Shown here in pieces: positions 1-8,761 of a DNA stretch of 18,863 nt. The position numbers and the translations under genes were made by a program. The number at the start of each line of letters is the position of its first letter. Within the stretch, counting starts at the first letter, position 1. Origin of the DNA: an uncultured Prevotella sp. (GTDB lineage Bacteria; Bacteroidota; Bacteroidia; Bacteroidales; Bacteroidaceae); assembly GCA_937906765.1 (NCBI GenBank), contig CALCUV010000285.1:1-18863 (forward strand), read 5' to 3'. The notes under the pieces were generated by a model. That model had not been told where the DNA came from. It was given only the letters and a program-made list of their open reading frames with translations, and ran no database searches.

Positions 1-148
1 ATATCTCGGCCTTGTAAAAGCATCCCTTGCCGTCGGTCAGGGCAATCTCGTCGCCCGGTTGGAGGCGCAACACGCGCACGGCATGAGCGGCCTCCTCGCT
101 TGGCAATTCGTTTCTTTCGGCTATGTCGGGTGTATAAAATAGATGCAT
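1..148 (-). CDS. rsmE: RsmE 16S rRNA m3U1498 methyltransferase, N-terminal fragment
   Basis: Reading the complement from the ATG at 148-146 gives 49 open codons beginning MHLFYTPDI and containing HAVRVLRLQPGDEI and LTDGKGCFYKAEI. That is the N-terminal PUA-like RNA-binding domain of RsmE, which methylates N3 of U1498 in 16S rRNA. The SAM-binding C-terminal knot domain lies beyond the window edge. The gene is divergent from everything else here. Its GC (about 60% in 1-120, counted by eye) is well above the ~43% of the adjoining S9 gene, and its third positions are mostly G or C. The family call is from recalled sequence similarity and is firm; the genomic neighbourhood is less certain because of the composition break next to it. 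Confidence 0.85.
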   Translation of the reverse strand, partial: MHLFYTPDIAERNELPSEEAAHAVRVLRLQPGDEIALTDGKGCFYKAEI

Positions 149-165
149 TTTATTGATTTTTCTCT

Positions 166-1059
166 TTGAAGATTAACGCAAAGAAGATTAATGCGCAACG
201 CATAGGCGAAATCAACTTTGACGAACTCTATAAGGACGTGGCGATTGGCACTTGCCACGATTGGAATTTTAAAAGTTCTCGTGGGGATAGCATTCATGGT
301 TTCTATTACCTACCAGCCAACTTCGACGCAAGCAAGAAATATCCACTCATAGTATATTATTATGGTGGATGCACTCCCTCCAACAAATTACTTGAAATCA
401 ACTATCCCTACCAAGTTTTTGCTTCATTGGGATATGTAGTATATGTTGTTCAACCTAGTGGTGCTCTTGGATTTGGGCAAGAATTTGCCGCACGTCACAC
501 AAGCACATGGGGAGATATGTCTAGCGACGACATCATTGAAGGCACTCAGAATTTCTGTAAAGCGCATGACTTTATCAACACTAAAAAAATCGGGTGTATA
601 GGTGCTTCTTATGGTGGTTTTATGACGCAATATTTGCAAACAAAAACAGACCTCTTTGCGGCTGCAATCTCTCACGCTGGCATTTCAAACATCACCTCAT
701 ATTGGGGCGGTGGTTATTGGGGATACACTTATGGTGAAGTAGCACAATATCAAAACTTCCCTTGGAATAATCCCGACCTTTACACCAAGCATTCTCCCCT
801 TTTTAACGCGGACAAGATCCAGACGCCTCTGCTTCTCATTCACGGAACGGTGGATACAAACGTACCTCCATTTGAAAGTCAGCAACTTTACACGGCACTT
901 CGCATCTTAGGTAAAGAAGTTGAATATATCCAGGTGAATGGTGAAGACCATGTTATAACCAACTGGCAAAAGCGCCTTGAATGGCAGAATGCTATCTTCG
1001 CTTGGTTTGCAAAATACTTGAAAGAAGAACCTGAATGGTGGGATGCCATTGATAAATAG
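166..1059 (+). CDS. S9 prolyl oligopeptidase-family peptidase, catalytic domain only (5'-truncated)
   Basis: This encodes the alpha/beta-hydrolase domain of an S9 (dipeptidyl/prolyl tripeptidyl peptidase type) serine peptidase. The triad is visible: Ser148 in GASYGG, Asp230 in HGTVDTNVP and His262 in GEDH, numbering from the TTG at 166. Full family members in Bacteroidales are roughly 700-850 residues with a signal peptide and an N-terminal beta-propeller. Here those parts are absent. There is an in-frame TGA at 154-156, the only early start is TTG at 166, and the first in-frame ATG is codon 118. The frame therefore looks like the 3' remnant of a larger gene, or a gene joined to foreign sequence in assembly. 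A 15-bp imperfect tandem duplication (168-182 and 183-197, encoding KINAK/KINAQ) lies at the truncation. Without signal peptide or propeller it is unlikely to work as a normal exported peptidase. The next gene starts 12 bp after its stop. Confidence 0.8.
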   Translation: MKINAKKINAQRIGEINFDELYKDVAIGTCHDWNFKSSRGDSIHGFYYLPANFDASKKYPLIVYYYGGCTPSNKLLEINYPYQVFASLGYVVYVVQPSGALGFGQEFAARHTSTWGDMSSDDIIEGTQNFCKAHDFINTKKIGCIGASYGGFMTQYLQTKTDLFAAAISHAGISNITSYWGGGYWGYTYGEVAQYQNFPWNNPDLYTKHSPLFNADKIQTPLLLIHGTVDTNVPPFESQQLYTALRILGKEVEYIQVNGEDHVITNWQKRLEWQNAIFAWFAKYLKEEPEWWDAIDK

Positions 1060-1071
1060 GAATACGTAGCA

Positions 1072-1614
1072 ATGTTCATAGCCAACCAACTCAAAACAAC
1101 TAACCGCGCAGAACTCCTACTCTACCTATGGCAGATTGAAGATATTCTGCGCGCTTATCAATGTGACATAACGAAGTTAGAAAATAATTACCTCACTCGC
1201 TTTGACGTCAATGACGAGCAAAGGGCGGAGCTCATCCGTTGGTATTCCGACCTTTGCACAATGATGCTTGAAGAAGGGGTAAAGGAAAAAGGACACCTAC
1301 AAATCTGTAAGAACATCCTTATTGATTTGGAAGATCTACACCTTCAGTTGCTTAATTCCTCCAAATTCCCATTCTATAAGGAGATGTACTACCGTGTATT
1401 GCCCTTTGTCGTGGAACTGCGCAAAAAGGGCACCTCTTTACAAGAATCAGAATTACAAGTGTGCTTCAATGCCCTTTATGGTTACATGATGCTACGACTA
1501 AAAGGGCAAACCATTTCTGAGGAAACACAAGTGGCAATGAAACACATCTCCACTTTGCTCGGGCAACTTTCTGATTATTATTTTAAAGACAAAGACACGC
1601 CTCTTGAATTTTAA
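1072..1614 (+). CDS. DUF4924 family protein
   Basis: This is a soluble, mostly helical 180-residue protein beginning MFIANQLKTTNRAE. I recognise it as the DUF4924 family, a Bacteroidetes-restricted family of about this length with the conserved blocks LLYLWQIEDILRAY (residues ~16-29), EKGHLQ, SSKFPFYKEMYY and ELQVCFNALYGYMMLRL. Its function is unknown; no catalytic motif, signal peptide or membrane segment is visible. It starts 12 bp after the S9 remnant and is followed 64 bp later by rfbD with no terminator between, so it may be co-transcribed with either. An S9 - DUF4924 - rfbD - prfC order is, from memory, common in Bacteroides and relatives, which suggests this part of the locus is intact even though the S9 gene is not. 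Confidence 0.85.
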   Translation: MFIANQLKTTNRAELLLYLWQIEDILRAYQCDITKLENNYLTRFDVNDEQRAELIRWYSDLCTMMLEEGVKEKGHLQICKNILIDLEDLHLQLLNSSKFPFYKEMYYRVLPFVVELRKKGTSLQESELQVCFNALYGYMMLRLKGQTISEETQVAMKHISTLLGQLSDYYFKDKDTPLEF

Positions 1615-1678
1615 GAATTAACGCACCGATTGCTCTAATTTAGTCAACATTACATACCCGTTTCTAACATCATCAATA

Positions 1679-2536
1679 ATGAATATACTCATTACAGGAT
1701 CTAAAGGTCAACTTGGAAGTGAAATTCAACGCTTAGCAGAAGGTTGGGATAATGAAGATTTCCATTTTATATTCACAGATAAAGAGGAATTAGACATCAC
1801 TGACCGTAATGCTGTCTATGAATTTGTAGAACTTAATAACATTTCCATTATTGTTAATTGCTCGGCATATACAGCGGTAGATAAAGCGGAAGAAGATGCA
1901 GAGTTATGCGAATTGCTTAATCATGTAGCACCGTCTTATCTCGCAGAAGCCATCGATAACATGGGAGGTAGTATGATTCAGATTTCAACTGACTATGTTT
2001 TTGACGGAAAGAACTATCGCCCCTATACGGAAAATGACCTCACAAACCCTCAAGGCGTTTACGGACGCACAAAATTAGCGGGTGAAGAAGCGGTTATTCG
2101 TTCGTGTGTAGGAGCAATGGTGATACGTACTGCTTGGCTCTATTCCTCGTTTGGCAGTAATTTCGTAAAAACAATGATTCGCTTAGGTAAAGAGCGCGAT
2201 ACCCTGGGAGTTGTTGCCGATCAAATTGGAACTCCTACTTATGCTCGCGACCTTGCGGCAAGCATTTTGAAAATCATAAAACAAGGAATCGTACCAGGTG
2301 TTTATCACTATTCAAACGAAGGCGCAACCTCATGGTATGATTTCACCAAATCTATCCATCGCATTGCTGGAATCAACTCATGCAACGTAATGCCCATTCA
2401 TACAGAAGACTACCCCACTCCAGCAAAACGCCCTCATTTCTCCGTACTTGACAAATCAAAAATCAAGAATACGTTTAACATTACCATCCCTTGGTGGGAA
2501 GACAGTTTGAAAGAATGCATTAAGGAACTGAATTAA
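1679..2536 (+). CDS. rfbD: dTDP-4-dehydrorhamnose reductase
   Basis: RfbD/RmlD is the last enzyme of dTDP-L-rhamnose synthesis, an NAD(P)H-dependent reductase of dTDP-4-dehydro-L-rhamnose in the cytoplasm. The 285-residue length is normal. The N-terminal Rossmann motif GSKGQLG is at residues 7-13, the cofactor-proximal CSAYTAVD at 61-68, STDYVFDG at 103-110, and the catalytic Tyr128/Lys132 in YGRTK. The extended-SDR substrate-binding C-terminal half follows. No rfbA, rfbB or rfbC lies beside it, so the earlier steps must be encoded elsewhere; an isolated rfbD next to prfC is usual in this order of bacteria as far as I recall. The ATG at 1679 is the natural start, as the dinucleotide-binding strand begins right after it. 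Confidence 0.93.
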   Translation: MNILITGSKGQLGSEIQRLAEGWDNEDFHFIFTDKEELDITDRNAVYEFVELNNISIIVNCSAYTAVDKAEEDAELCELLNHVAPSYLAEAIDNMGGSMIQISTDYVFDGKNYRPYTENDLTNPQGVYGRTKLAGEEAVIRSCVGAMVIRTAWLYSSFGSNFVKTMIRLGKERDTLGVVADQIGTPTYARDLAASILKIIKQGIVPGVYHYSNEGATSWYDFTKSIHRIAGINSCNVMPIHTEDYPTPAKRPHFSVLDKSKIKNTFNITIPWWEDSLKECIKELN

Positions 2537-2682
2537 CTAAACTATAAATTGGCATTCAGCGTAAAAAACATAATAGGTTAACCTTGAAATGTTTATATGC
2601 TCACCTTTTTATGACCATAAGATTTAGTTATATACGTTTTATCTACTTATCCCCATAAACCCAAAACCTCATAAACTCATAT

Positions 2683-4251
2683 ATGAATCCCGAAATAAGT
2701 CGTCGCCGAACATTCGCCATCATTTCCCACCCCGACGCAGGTAAAACGTCACTCACCGAAAAACTCCTTCTCTTCGGGGGACAAATTCAAGTGGCTGGAG
2801 CCGTTAAAAGCAATAAGATTAAGAAGACCGCTACATCTGACTGGATGGAAATCGAAAAGCAACGCGGTATCTCCGTAACAACTTCAGTGATGGAGTTTGA
2901 CTATCGCGACTATAAGATTAACATTCTCGACACCCCTGGTCACCAAGACTTTGCAGAAGACACTTACCGCACACTCACCGCGGTTGATAGCGTAATCATC
3001 GTGGTAGATGGTGCAAAAGGTGTTGAAACGCAAACACGCAAACTCATGGAAGTCTGCCGCATGCGCAACACGCCCGTAATCATCTTCGTTAACAAGATGG
3101 ACCGCGAAGCTAAGGACCCCTTCGATCTCATGGATGAACTTGAAGAAGAACTCCAAATCAAAGTGCGTCCCCTTACATGGCCCATTGAAAGTGGTATTCG
3201 CTTCAAGGGGGTTTATAACATCTACGAGCAGAACCTCAACCTCTTTCAAGCATCTAAGCAGGTAGTGGCAGAAAAAGTTGAAGTAGATATCAATACTCCA
3301 CAATTGGATGAACACATCGGCGCTGAACTTGCCGATAAACTACGTGGTGAACTCGAACTTATTGACGGCGTTTATCCCGATTTCAATGTTGCTGATTATC
3401 TTGAGGGGCATCTCGCCCCCGTCTTTTTTGGTTCAGCACTCAACAATTTCGGTGTAGAAGAATTGCTCAACACGTTCGTAGAAATCGCACCTTCCCCACG
3501 CCCCGTGAAAGCAGAAGAGCGCGAAGTGCAACCCGATGAGCAAAAGTTCACTGGTTTTATCTTTAAAATCACAGCTAACATCGACCCCAACCATCGCTCG
3601 TGTGTTGCTTTCTGTAAAGTGTGCTCAGGTAAGTTTGTGCGTAATGCTCCTCACCTCCATGTGCGCCACGGCAAGACTCTCCGCTTCTCCTCACCCACAC
3701 AATTCATGGCGCAACGCAAAACTACCGTTGACGAAGCTTGGGCTGGCGACATTATCGGTCTTCCTGACAACGGCACCTTCAAAATCGGCGACACCCTCAC
3801 CGAGGGCGAAGCGCTCCACTACAAAGGTCTGCCATCATTCTCGCCCGAAATGTTTAAATACATTGAGAATGCCGACCCCATGAAAACCAAGCAACTCCAA
3901 AAAGGCATTGAGCAACTCATGGACGAAGGCGTAGCGCAATTATTCGTCAACCAATTCAATGGGCGTAAAATCATTGGCACCGTCGGTCAGCTTCAGTTTG
4001 AAGTCATCCAATACCGACTTGAAAATGAATACAACGCCAAGTGTCGTTGGGAACCTATTTCGCTCTACAAGGCATGCTGGATAGAAAGCGACGATCCCGC
4101 AGAATTGGAAAACTTCAAGAAGCGTAAATATCAATACATGGCAAAAGACCGTGAAGGCAGAGATGTTTTCCTCGCTGACTCAGGTTACGTCCTCCAAATG
4201 GCACAAAACGACTTTAAAAACATTCGTTTCCATTTCACCAGCGAATTTTAA
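2683..4251 (+). CDS. prfC: Peptide chain release factor 3
   Basis: RF3 is the translational GTPase that removes RF1/RF2 from the ribosome after termination. The 522 residues match the usual length (about 525). The G-domain motifs are intact: P-loop HPDAGKTS (16-23), switch I region EKQRGISVT (58-66), DTPGHQDF (83-90) and NKMD (137-140). The RF3-type insertions and domains II/III follow, with [14 protein letters not shown] about residue 290 and the C-terminal block [18 protein letters not shown] 146-bp gap separates it from rfbD, so it may have its own promoter, though I could not fix one. A strong hairpin follows 29 bp after the stop codon. Its codons favour G/C-ending forms more than those of rfbD, as expected for a better expressed housekeeping gene. 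Confidence 0.97.
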   Translation: MNPEISRRRTFAIISHPDAGKTSLTEKLLLFGGQIQVAGAVKSNKIKKTATSDWMEIEKQRGISVTTSVMEFDYRDYKINILDTPGHQDFAEDTYRTLTAVDSVIIVVDGAKGVETQTRKLMEVCRMRNTPVIIFVNKMDREAKDPFDLMDELEEELQIKVRPLTWPIESGIRFKGVYNIYEQNLNLFQASKQVVAEKVEVDINTPQLDEHIGAELADKLRGELELIDGVYPDFNVADYLEGHLAPVFFGSALNNFGVEELLNTFVEIAPSPRPVKAEEREVQPDEQKFTGFIFKITANIDPNHRSCVAFCKVCSGKFVRNAPHLHVRHGKTLRFSSPTQFMAQRKTTVDEAWAGDIIGLPDNGTFKIGDTLTEGEALHYKGLPSFSPEMFKYIENADPMKTKQLQKGIEQLMDEGVAQLFVNQFNGRKIIGTVGQLQFEVIQYRLENEYNAKCRWEPISLYKACWIESDDPAELENFKKRKYQYMAKDREGRDVFLADSGYVLQMAQNDFKNIRFHFTSEF

Positions 4252-4280
4252 AAGATTTACATACACTTCAAATTCTTAAA

Positions 4281-4315
4281 AACTGGACGGCATTCTTCCT
4301 GAGTGTCGTCCAGTT
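4281..4315 (+). terminator. Hairpin terminator after prfC
   Basis: Arms of 12 nt (4281-4292 and 4304-4315) pair with one G-U and no mismatch around an 11-nt loop; the outer nine bases are AACTGGACG/CGTCCAGTT. An A-rich stretch precedes it and a short T-containing stretch follows. It lies 29 bp downstream of the prfC stop and probably ends that transcript. Confidence 0.75.
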
Positions 4316-4401
4316 ATGTTTAATCATATCCTATAAATTATTAAGTTCCATATTGGTTACAAAAACTATATAAGTTTCAGTAAAAATTATAACTCTAATA
4401 G

Positions 4402-4484
4402 TTTTCACTAAGTCTCAAAGAATTTTCACTAAGTCTCAAAGAATTTTTCGTAAGTGAGTAATATTTTCGTAGTGTAATATTATT
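4402..4484. repeat. Degenerate ~20-bp tandem repeat (AAGTCTCAAAG family)
   Basis: Two identical adjacent 21-bp units (4402-4422 and 4423-4443) carry the core TAAGTCTCAAAG. Two degenerate units follow: 4444-4463, starting TTTTTCGTAAGTGAG, and 4464-4484, starting TTTTCGTAGTG. Every unit starts with a T-run followed by a C[AG][CT] step. The core recurs three times at 12121-12176 after the sigma-factor gene, once direct and twice inverted. Its role is unknown; it may be a dispersed intergenic repeat. Confidence 0.75.
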
Positions 4485-4691
4485 TAGGCAAAACACTCTA
4501 TTTTAACATTTCATTAGTTACTTTAATACATCAACAATAATCAGATTTTACAAGAAACATTAATGGTTCATTCCGCATTAACAGATTTACCAATGACGCT
4601 TCGAGAGAAAAATCATCTCTAAATCATTGCAAATAACGATTGAGTTATGAATTTATAACGTTTGGCGCTTTAGCATTTATGGAAAAATCTT

Positions 4692-4699
4692 TAACTTTG
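4692..4699 (+). promoter_or_regulatory. Putative Bacteroidetes -7 promoter element for purB
   Basis: TAACTTTG matches the Bacteroidetes -7 consensus TAnnTTTG, 53 bp ahead of the purB ATG. The -33 side is weak: a TTTA occurs at about 4669-4672 with a 19-nt spacer, while a better TTTG at 4661-4664 is too far away. It is inferred from consensus only. Confidence 0.5.
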
Positions 4700-4752
4700 C
4701 ATTTTAATTATTGAAATATTATCTATCTCTCGAATAAAAAACAAGAAACGTT

Positions 4753-6090
4753 ATGTCTTTGATTGCTGTTAGTCCTATCGACGGACGTTATGCTTCTAAA
4801 ACAAGCGAGTTACAAAATTACTTTTCAGAGTATGCTCTGATGAAGTATCGTGTGCGTGTTGAAATTGAGTATTACATTGCCCTTTGCGAACTTCCTTTAC
4901 CTCAGTTGGTGGGTGTAGACCATGCACTTTTCCAAAAGTTTAGAGAAATCTACCAAAATTTCTCATTGGAAGATGCTCAGCGCGTAAAGGATATTGAAAG
5001 CGTAACGAACCATGACGTGAAGGCTATTGAATATTTCATTAAGGAAAAGTTTGATGCCATCGGCGGTTTAGATCAGTATAAGGAGTTTGTTCACTTCGGA
5101 CTGACATCTCAAGACATTAACAACACGTCTTTCCCCTTGATGATTAAGGACGCTACAGAGGAAGTTTACATTCCCTTGTTACAACAGGTGATTGACCAAC
5201 TCAACGCGTTTGCAGAAGAATGGAAGGACATTGCAATGCTTGCTAAAACGCACGGTCAGCCCGCATCTCCTACACGTTTGGGTAAGGAAGTAAAGGTGTT
5301 CGCTTATCGTCTTGAAGAACAATTGAAGCAGTTGAAGGCAGTGCCTTGTAGCGGTAAGTTTGGTGGCGCTACTGGTAATTTGAACGCTCACCGTGTGGCT
5401 TATCCTGCTTATGATTGGAAGGCATTTGCCGAAAAGTTCCTTTCAGAAAAACTCGGCATCAAGCGCGAAGAATACACTACACAGATTTCAAACTATGATA
5501 ATCTCGCAGCCTCTTTTGACGCCATGAAGCGCATTCACACGATCCTTATTGACTTGAATCGCGACTTCTGGCAGTATATCTCTATGGAGTATTTCAAGCA
5601 GAAGATTAAAGCAGGAGAAGTCGGTTCGTCAGCAATGCCCCACAAGGTTAACCCCATCGACTTTGAAAACTCAGAGGGTAACCTCGGCATGGCGAATGCT
5701 ATTCTTGACCACTTGGCGGTGAAACTCCCTATCAGCCGCTTGCAACGCGACTTGACAGACTCAACTGTGTTACGTAACATCGGTGTGCCTATGGGTCACG
5801 CGCTTATCGCATTCAGTTCTACGCTCAAGGGTTTCAGCAAATTGCTTCTTAATGAAGATGCCCTCCGTCGCGACCTTGAAAACTGTTGGGCGGTATGTGC
5901 AGAAGCTATTCAGACAGTGCTTCGTCGTGAAGCTTATCCCAACCCCTATGAAGCGCTCAAGGCATTAACTCGCACCAATGCAGCAATCACAGAAGAAAGC
6001 ATTCGCACGTTTATTGAAGGACTTGATGTGAGCGAAGATATTAAGGCTGAGCTTCGTGTGATTACCCCCTGGAATTACACGGGTATCTAA
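4753..6090 (+). CDS. purB: Adenylosuccinate lyase
   Basis: PurB cleaves fumarate from SAICAR and from adenylosuccinate, serving both IMP and AMP synthesis; it is a cytoplasmic homotetramer of the fumarase/aspartase superfamily. At 445 residues it is the size of the E. coli-type enzyme (about 456). Visible are SPIDGRYASKT (7-17), TNHDVKAIEY (85-94), TSQD (118-121), KTHGQPASPT with His167 as the expected general acid (165-174), and the superfamily signature GSSAMPHKVNPIDFENSEGN (291-310), whose mobile-loop Ser292/Ser293 include the expected general base. The start follows a -7 promoter element by about 50 bp. It is the first gene of a probable purB - pseudouridine synthase - asnS transcript. 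Confidence 0.97.
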   Translation: MSLIAVSPIDGRYASKTSELQNYFSEYALMKYRVRVEIEYYIALCELPLPQLVGVDHALFQKFREIYQNFSLEDAQRVKDIESVTNHDVKAIEYFIKEKFDAIGGLDQYKEFVHFGLTSQDINNTSFPLMIKDATEEVYIPLLQQVIDQLNAFAEEWKDIAMLAKTHGQPASPTRLGKEVKVFAYRLEEQLKQLKAVPCSGKFGGATGNLNAHRVAYPAYDWKAFAEKFLSEKLGIKREEYTTQISNYDNLAASFDAMKRIHTILIDLNRDFWQYISMEYFKQKIKAGEVGSSAMPHKVNPIDFENSEGNLGMANAILDHLAVKLPISRLQRDLTDSTVLRNIGVPMGHALIAFSSTLKGFSKLLLNEDALRRDLENCWAVCAEAIQTVLRREAYPNPYEALKALTRTNAAITEESIRTFIEGLDVSEDIKAELRVITPWNYTGI

Positions 6091-6102
6091 AATCAACTAA
6101 AC

Positions 6103-6129
6103 ATCAACGGATTAAACGTAACCGTTGAT
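6103..6129 (+). other. Short inverted repeat between purB and the pseudouridine synthase
   Basis: ATCAACGG (6103-6110) and CCGTTGAT (6122-6129) form a perfect 8-bp stem with an 11-nt loop, 12 bp after the purB stop. No T-run follows, so it is more likely a weak attenuator or mRNA-processing hairpin than a full terminator. Confidence 0.35.
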
Positions 6130-6130
6130 T

Positions 6131-6156
6131 ATTGACTATAGACATTGACAACAGAC
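6131..6156. repeat. 13-bp tandem direct repeat
   Basis: ATTGACTATAGAC (6131-6143) is followed directly by ATTGACAACAGAC (6144-6156), matching at 11 of 13 positions. It lies 11 bp before the start codon of the pseudouridine synthase gene, in its untranslated leader or promoter. Confidence 0.5.
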
Positions 6157-6167
6157 AATTTTAAATT

Positions 6168-7334
6168 ATGTCAGATTTTTTCAACAAGGGAAAGGGTGGC
6201 CGAGATGGCAACCGCTTTTCAAATGGTAATTATGGACGCAATTCCAACCGCTCAAACTCACGCGAAGGTGTGAATGGCGGTTATCGCCGTGAAGGTGACA
6301 ATTCTCAGCGTCCGCGTTTTAACTCAGGTAATGCTTTTGGTGAACGCCCTCAAGGCGGTTTTCAGCGCCCCAACCGTGATGGTCAGAGTCGTTTTAACAA
6401 GCGTCCTGCATTCAATAACGGTTATGCTGGTGGCGAAGGCGCACCTCGTCCTCGCTTTAATGCGAATGGTGAAGGTCAACGTGGCGGTTACAATCGAGGC
6501 GAAGAAGGTCAGAACCGCGGTTTTGCACCCCGCAAGCGTACGGGTAACTACGATCCCCATGCGAAGTACAGCGCCAAGAAGCGTCTTGAGTATAAGGAAG
6601 AACATTTTGACCCTAATGCGCCCATCCGCTTGAACAAGTATTTGGCAAATGCGGGCGTGTGCAGTCGTCGTGACGCTGACAAGTATATCGAAGCGGGTGT
6701 AGTGACTGTAAATGGTGAGGTCGTTACCGAACTCGGCGCTCGCGTCATGCGCACCGACCTTGTTTGTTTCCATGGTGAAGCAGTGAAGTTGGAGAAGAAG
6801 GTTTACGTGCTTCTCAACAAGCCTAAGGGTTATGTAACAACAAGTGAAGATCCTCAGAATCGTAAGACGGTGATGGACCTCGTACAAGGTGCTTGTCCCG
6901 AAAGAATCTACCCCGTAGGTCGTCTTGACCGTAACACGACGGGGGTGCTTCTCCTTACGAACGATGGTGAGTTGGCTTCAAAGTTGACGCATCCAAAGTT
7001 CTTGAAGAAGAAGATTTATCACGTTCATACAGACCAAAACGTATCACTTGCTGATATCCGCCAAATCGCTGAAGGTATCACCCTCGAAGATGGTATGATT
7101 AAGGCTGATGCTGTGGAATATGCTTCTCCAACAGATAAGAAGCAAGTGGGGATTGAAATTCACTCGGGTAAAAACCGCATTGTGCGCCGTATCTTTGAAT
7201 CATTGGGTTATCATGTGGTAAAACTTGACCGTGTGTATTTCGCTGGTCTTACAAAGAAGAACGTACGCCGTGGTGACTGGCGTTACCTCACAGAAAAGGA
7301 AGTTTCAATGTTGCGCATGGGCGCTTTTGAATAG
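6168..7334 (+). CDS. RluB/RsuA-family rRNA pseudouridine synthase with Arg/Gly/Asn-rich N-terminal extension
   Basis: The C-terminal ~235 residues are a standard RsuA/RluB/RluE/RluF pseudouridine synthase. There is an S4 RNA-binding domain (about 153-200, with NKYLANAGVCSRRDAD) and then the synthase domain, with the catalytic Asp254 in GRLDRNTTG and the later motif SGKNRIVRRIFESLGY. These enzymes isomerise a specific uridine in 16S or 23S rRNA; RluB-like (23S) is more likely but not proven. The first ~150 residues are low-complexity, rich in R, G, N and Q with repeated RPRFN, GGYNRGE and RGG-like steps, and predicted to be disordered. That extension is absent from the E. coli paralogues but similar tails occur in Bacteroidetes homologues as far as I recall. 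It ends 15 bp before asnS, so the two genes are surely co-transcribed. Confidence 0.9.
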   Translation: MSDFFNKGKGGRDGNRFSNGNYGRNSNRSNSREGVNGGYRREGDNSQRPRFNSGNAFGERPQGGFQRPNRDGQSRFNKRPAFNNGYAGGEGAPRPRFNANGEGQRGGYNRGEEGQNRGFAPRKRTGNYDPHAKYSAKKRLEYKEEHFDPNAPIRLNKYLANAGVCSRRDADKYIEAGVVTVNGEVVTELGARVMRTDLVCFHGEAVKLEKKVYVLLNKPKGYVTTSEDPQNRKTVMDLVQGACPERIYPVGRLDRNTTGVLLLTNDGELASKLTHPKFLKKKIYHVHTDQNVSLADIRQIAEGITLEDGMIKADAVEYASPTDKKQVGIEIHSGKNRIVRRIFESLGYHVVKLDRVYFAGLTKKNVRRGDWRYLTEKEVSMLRMGAFE

Positions 7335-7349
7335 TCATATTTAATTATT

Positions 7350-8744
7350 ATGAGAACAAAAGTTATTGATATACTTCGTTCTACCAACTATGGCGCAGAA
7401 GTAACCGTCAAGGGATGGGTAAGAACGAAACGCGGTAGTAAGTCGGTAAACTTTATTGCACTTAACGACGGTTCTACCATTCACAACGTTCAGATTGTTG
7501 CTGACGTTGACAAGTTTGACGAAGAGTTATTGAAGAAAGTAACTACTGGTGCTTGCCTTGCTGTAACAGGTACGCTTGTAGAAAGTCAAGGTGCAGGTCA
7601 GGCAGCAGAAATTCAGGCAACGGAAATCGTTGTTTACGGCACTTGCGACGCTGAATATCCCATGCAGAAGAAGGGACAAACCTTTGAATTCATGCGTCAA
7701 CACGCTCACATGCGCTTACGCACCAATACCTTCGGTGCAGTATTCCGTATTCGTCACAACATGGCAATGGCCATCCATCAGTATTTCCACGAGCGCGGAT
7801 TCTTCTACTTCCACACACCCATCATCACGGCTTCCGACTGTGAAGGAGCAGGACAGATGTTCCAAGTTACTACAAAGAATCTCTATGACCTGAAAAAGGA
7901 TGCCGATGGTAAGATTGATTACTCTGACGACTTCTTTGGCAAGACCACTTCACTCACTGTATCAGGTCAGTTGGAAGGCGAACTTGCAGCAACAGCGCTC
8001 GGTGCGATTTACACCTTTGGTCCTACCTTCCGTGCGGAAAATTCTCATACCCCCCGTCACCTCGCAGAGTTTTGGATGATCGAACCCGAAGTTGCCTTCA
8101 ACGACATTAACGACAACATGGACCTCGCTGAGGACTTCATTAAATATTGTGTGCGTTGGGCGTTAGATAATTGTAAGGACGATCTTGAGTTCCTCAATAA
8201 GATGATTGACAAGACGCTCCTCGAACGCCTAAATTTCGTACTTAACAACGAATTTATTCGTCTAACTTATACGGAAGGTATTGAAATACTTGAAGATGCA
8301 ATAAAGTCAGGCAAGAAGACTTTTGAATTGCCCGTATATTGGGGTGTTGACCTCGCCAGTGAGCATGAGCGTTACCTCGTTGAAGAACACTTCAAAAAGC
8401 CCGTTATCCTTACAGACTATCCCAAGGAAATCAAGGCATTCTATATGAAGCAAAATGAAGACGGTAAGACTGTTCGTGCTATGGATGTGCTCTTCCCCCA
8501 AATTGGAGAAATCATCGGTGGTTCAGAGCGTGAAGAAAGTTACGAAAAGCTCACTGCCCGCATCAACGAATTAGGTATTCCCATGAAGGATATGTGGTGG
8601 TATTTGGATACTCGCCGTTTCGGCACTTGTCCTCATAGTGGTTTCGGTCTCGGCTTCGAGCGCTTGATTCTCTTCGTGACAGGTATGCAAAACATCCGCG
8701 ACGTAATTCCTTTCCCACGTACGCCAAAGTCTGCAGATTTCTAA
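7350..8744 (+). CDS. asnS: Asparaginyl-tRNA synthetase
   Basis: AsnRS charges tRNA-Asn in the cytoplasm; it is a class IIb synthetase. The 464-residue length is typical. An N-terminal OB-fold anticodon-binding domain (about 18-105, [20 protein letters not shown]) precedes the catalytic core. The core shows motif 2 at 227-247 (FRAENS...[11 protein letters not shown]) and motif 3 from residue 431 (GFGLGFERL), ending in [16 protein letters not shown]. This C-terminal ending and the absence of an AspRS-type insertion favour Asn over Asp. It starts 15 bp after the pseudouridine synthase stop and is followed by a strong hairpin. Confidence 0.97.
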   Translation: MRTKVIDILRSTNYGAEVTVKGWVRTKRGSKSVNFIALNDGSTIHNVQIVADVDKFDEELLKKVTTGACLAVTGTLVESQGAGQAAEIQATEIVVYGTCDAEYPMQKKGQTFEFMRQHAHMRLRTNTFGAVFRIRHNMAMAIHQYFHERGFFYFHTPIITASDCEGAGQMFQVTTKNLYDLKKDADGKIDYSDDFFGKTTSLTVSGQLEGELAATALGAIYTFGPTFRAENSHTPRHLAEFWMIEPEVAFNDINDNMDLAEDFIKYCVRWALDNCKDDLEFLNKMIDKTLLERLNFVLNNEFIRLTYTEGIEILEDAIKSGKKTFELPVYWGVDLASEHERYLVEEHFKKPVILTDYPKEIKAFYMKQNEDGKTVRAMDVLFPQIGEIIGGSEREESYEKLTARINELGIPMKDMWWYLDTRRFGTCPHSGFGLGFERLILFVTGMQNIRDVIPFPRTPKSADF

Positions 8745-8761
8745 ATAATGTAACGTATCAA

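Larger units (their letters stand above)
4316..4752. other. AT-rich intergenic spacer upstream of purB
   Basis: There is no plausible coding sequence or tRNA in this stretch. It holds the ~20-bp tandem repeat at 4402-4484 and the putative purB promoter at 4692-4699. The remainder (about 4316-4400 and 4485-4690) is plain AT-rich sequence in which I see no further structure. Confidence 0.6.

Noticed and set aside
2575..2584. Perfect palindrome AGGTTAACCT upstream of prfC as an operator
   Set aside because: Ten-base palindromes are expected about 18 times by chance in a window of this length, and nothing else supports it.
2884..3315. 143-codon open frame on the minus strand within prfC
   Set aside because: It is fully antisense to the conserved G domain of RF3 and has no recognisable protein character.
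4402..4484. CRISPR-like array
   Set aside because: Units are directly adjacent with no unique spacers, only two are exact, and no cas genes are present.
6324..6887. 187-codon open frame on the minus strand within the pseudouridine synthase
   Set aside because: It arises opposite the low-complexity Arg/Gly-rich coding region; the + strand frame has clear S4 and catalytic motifs.
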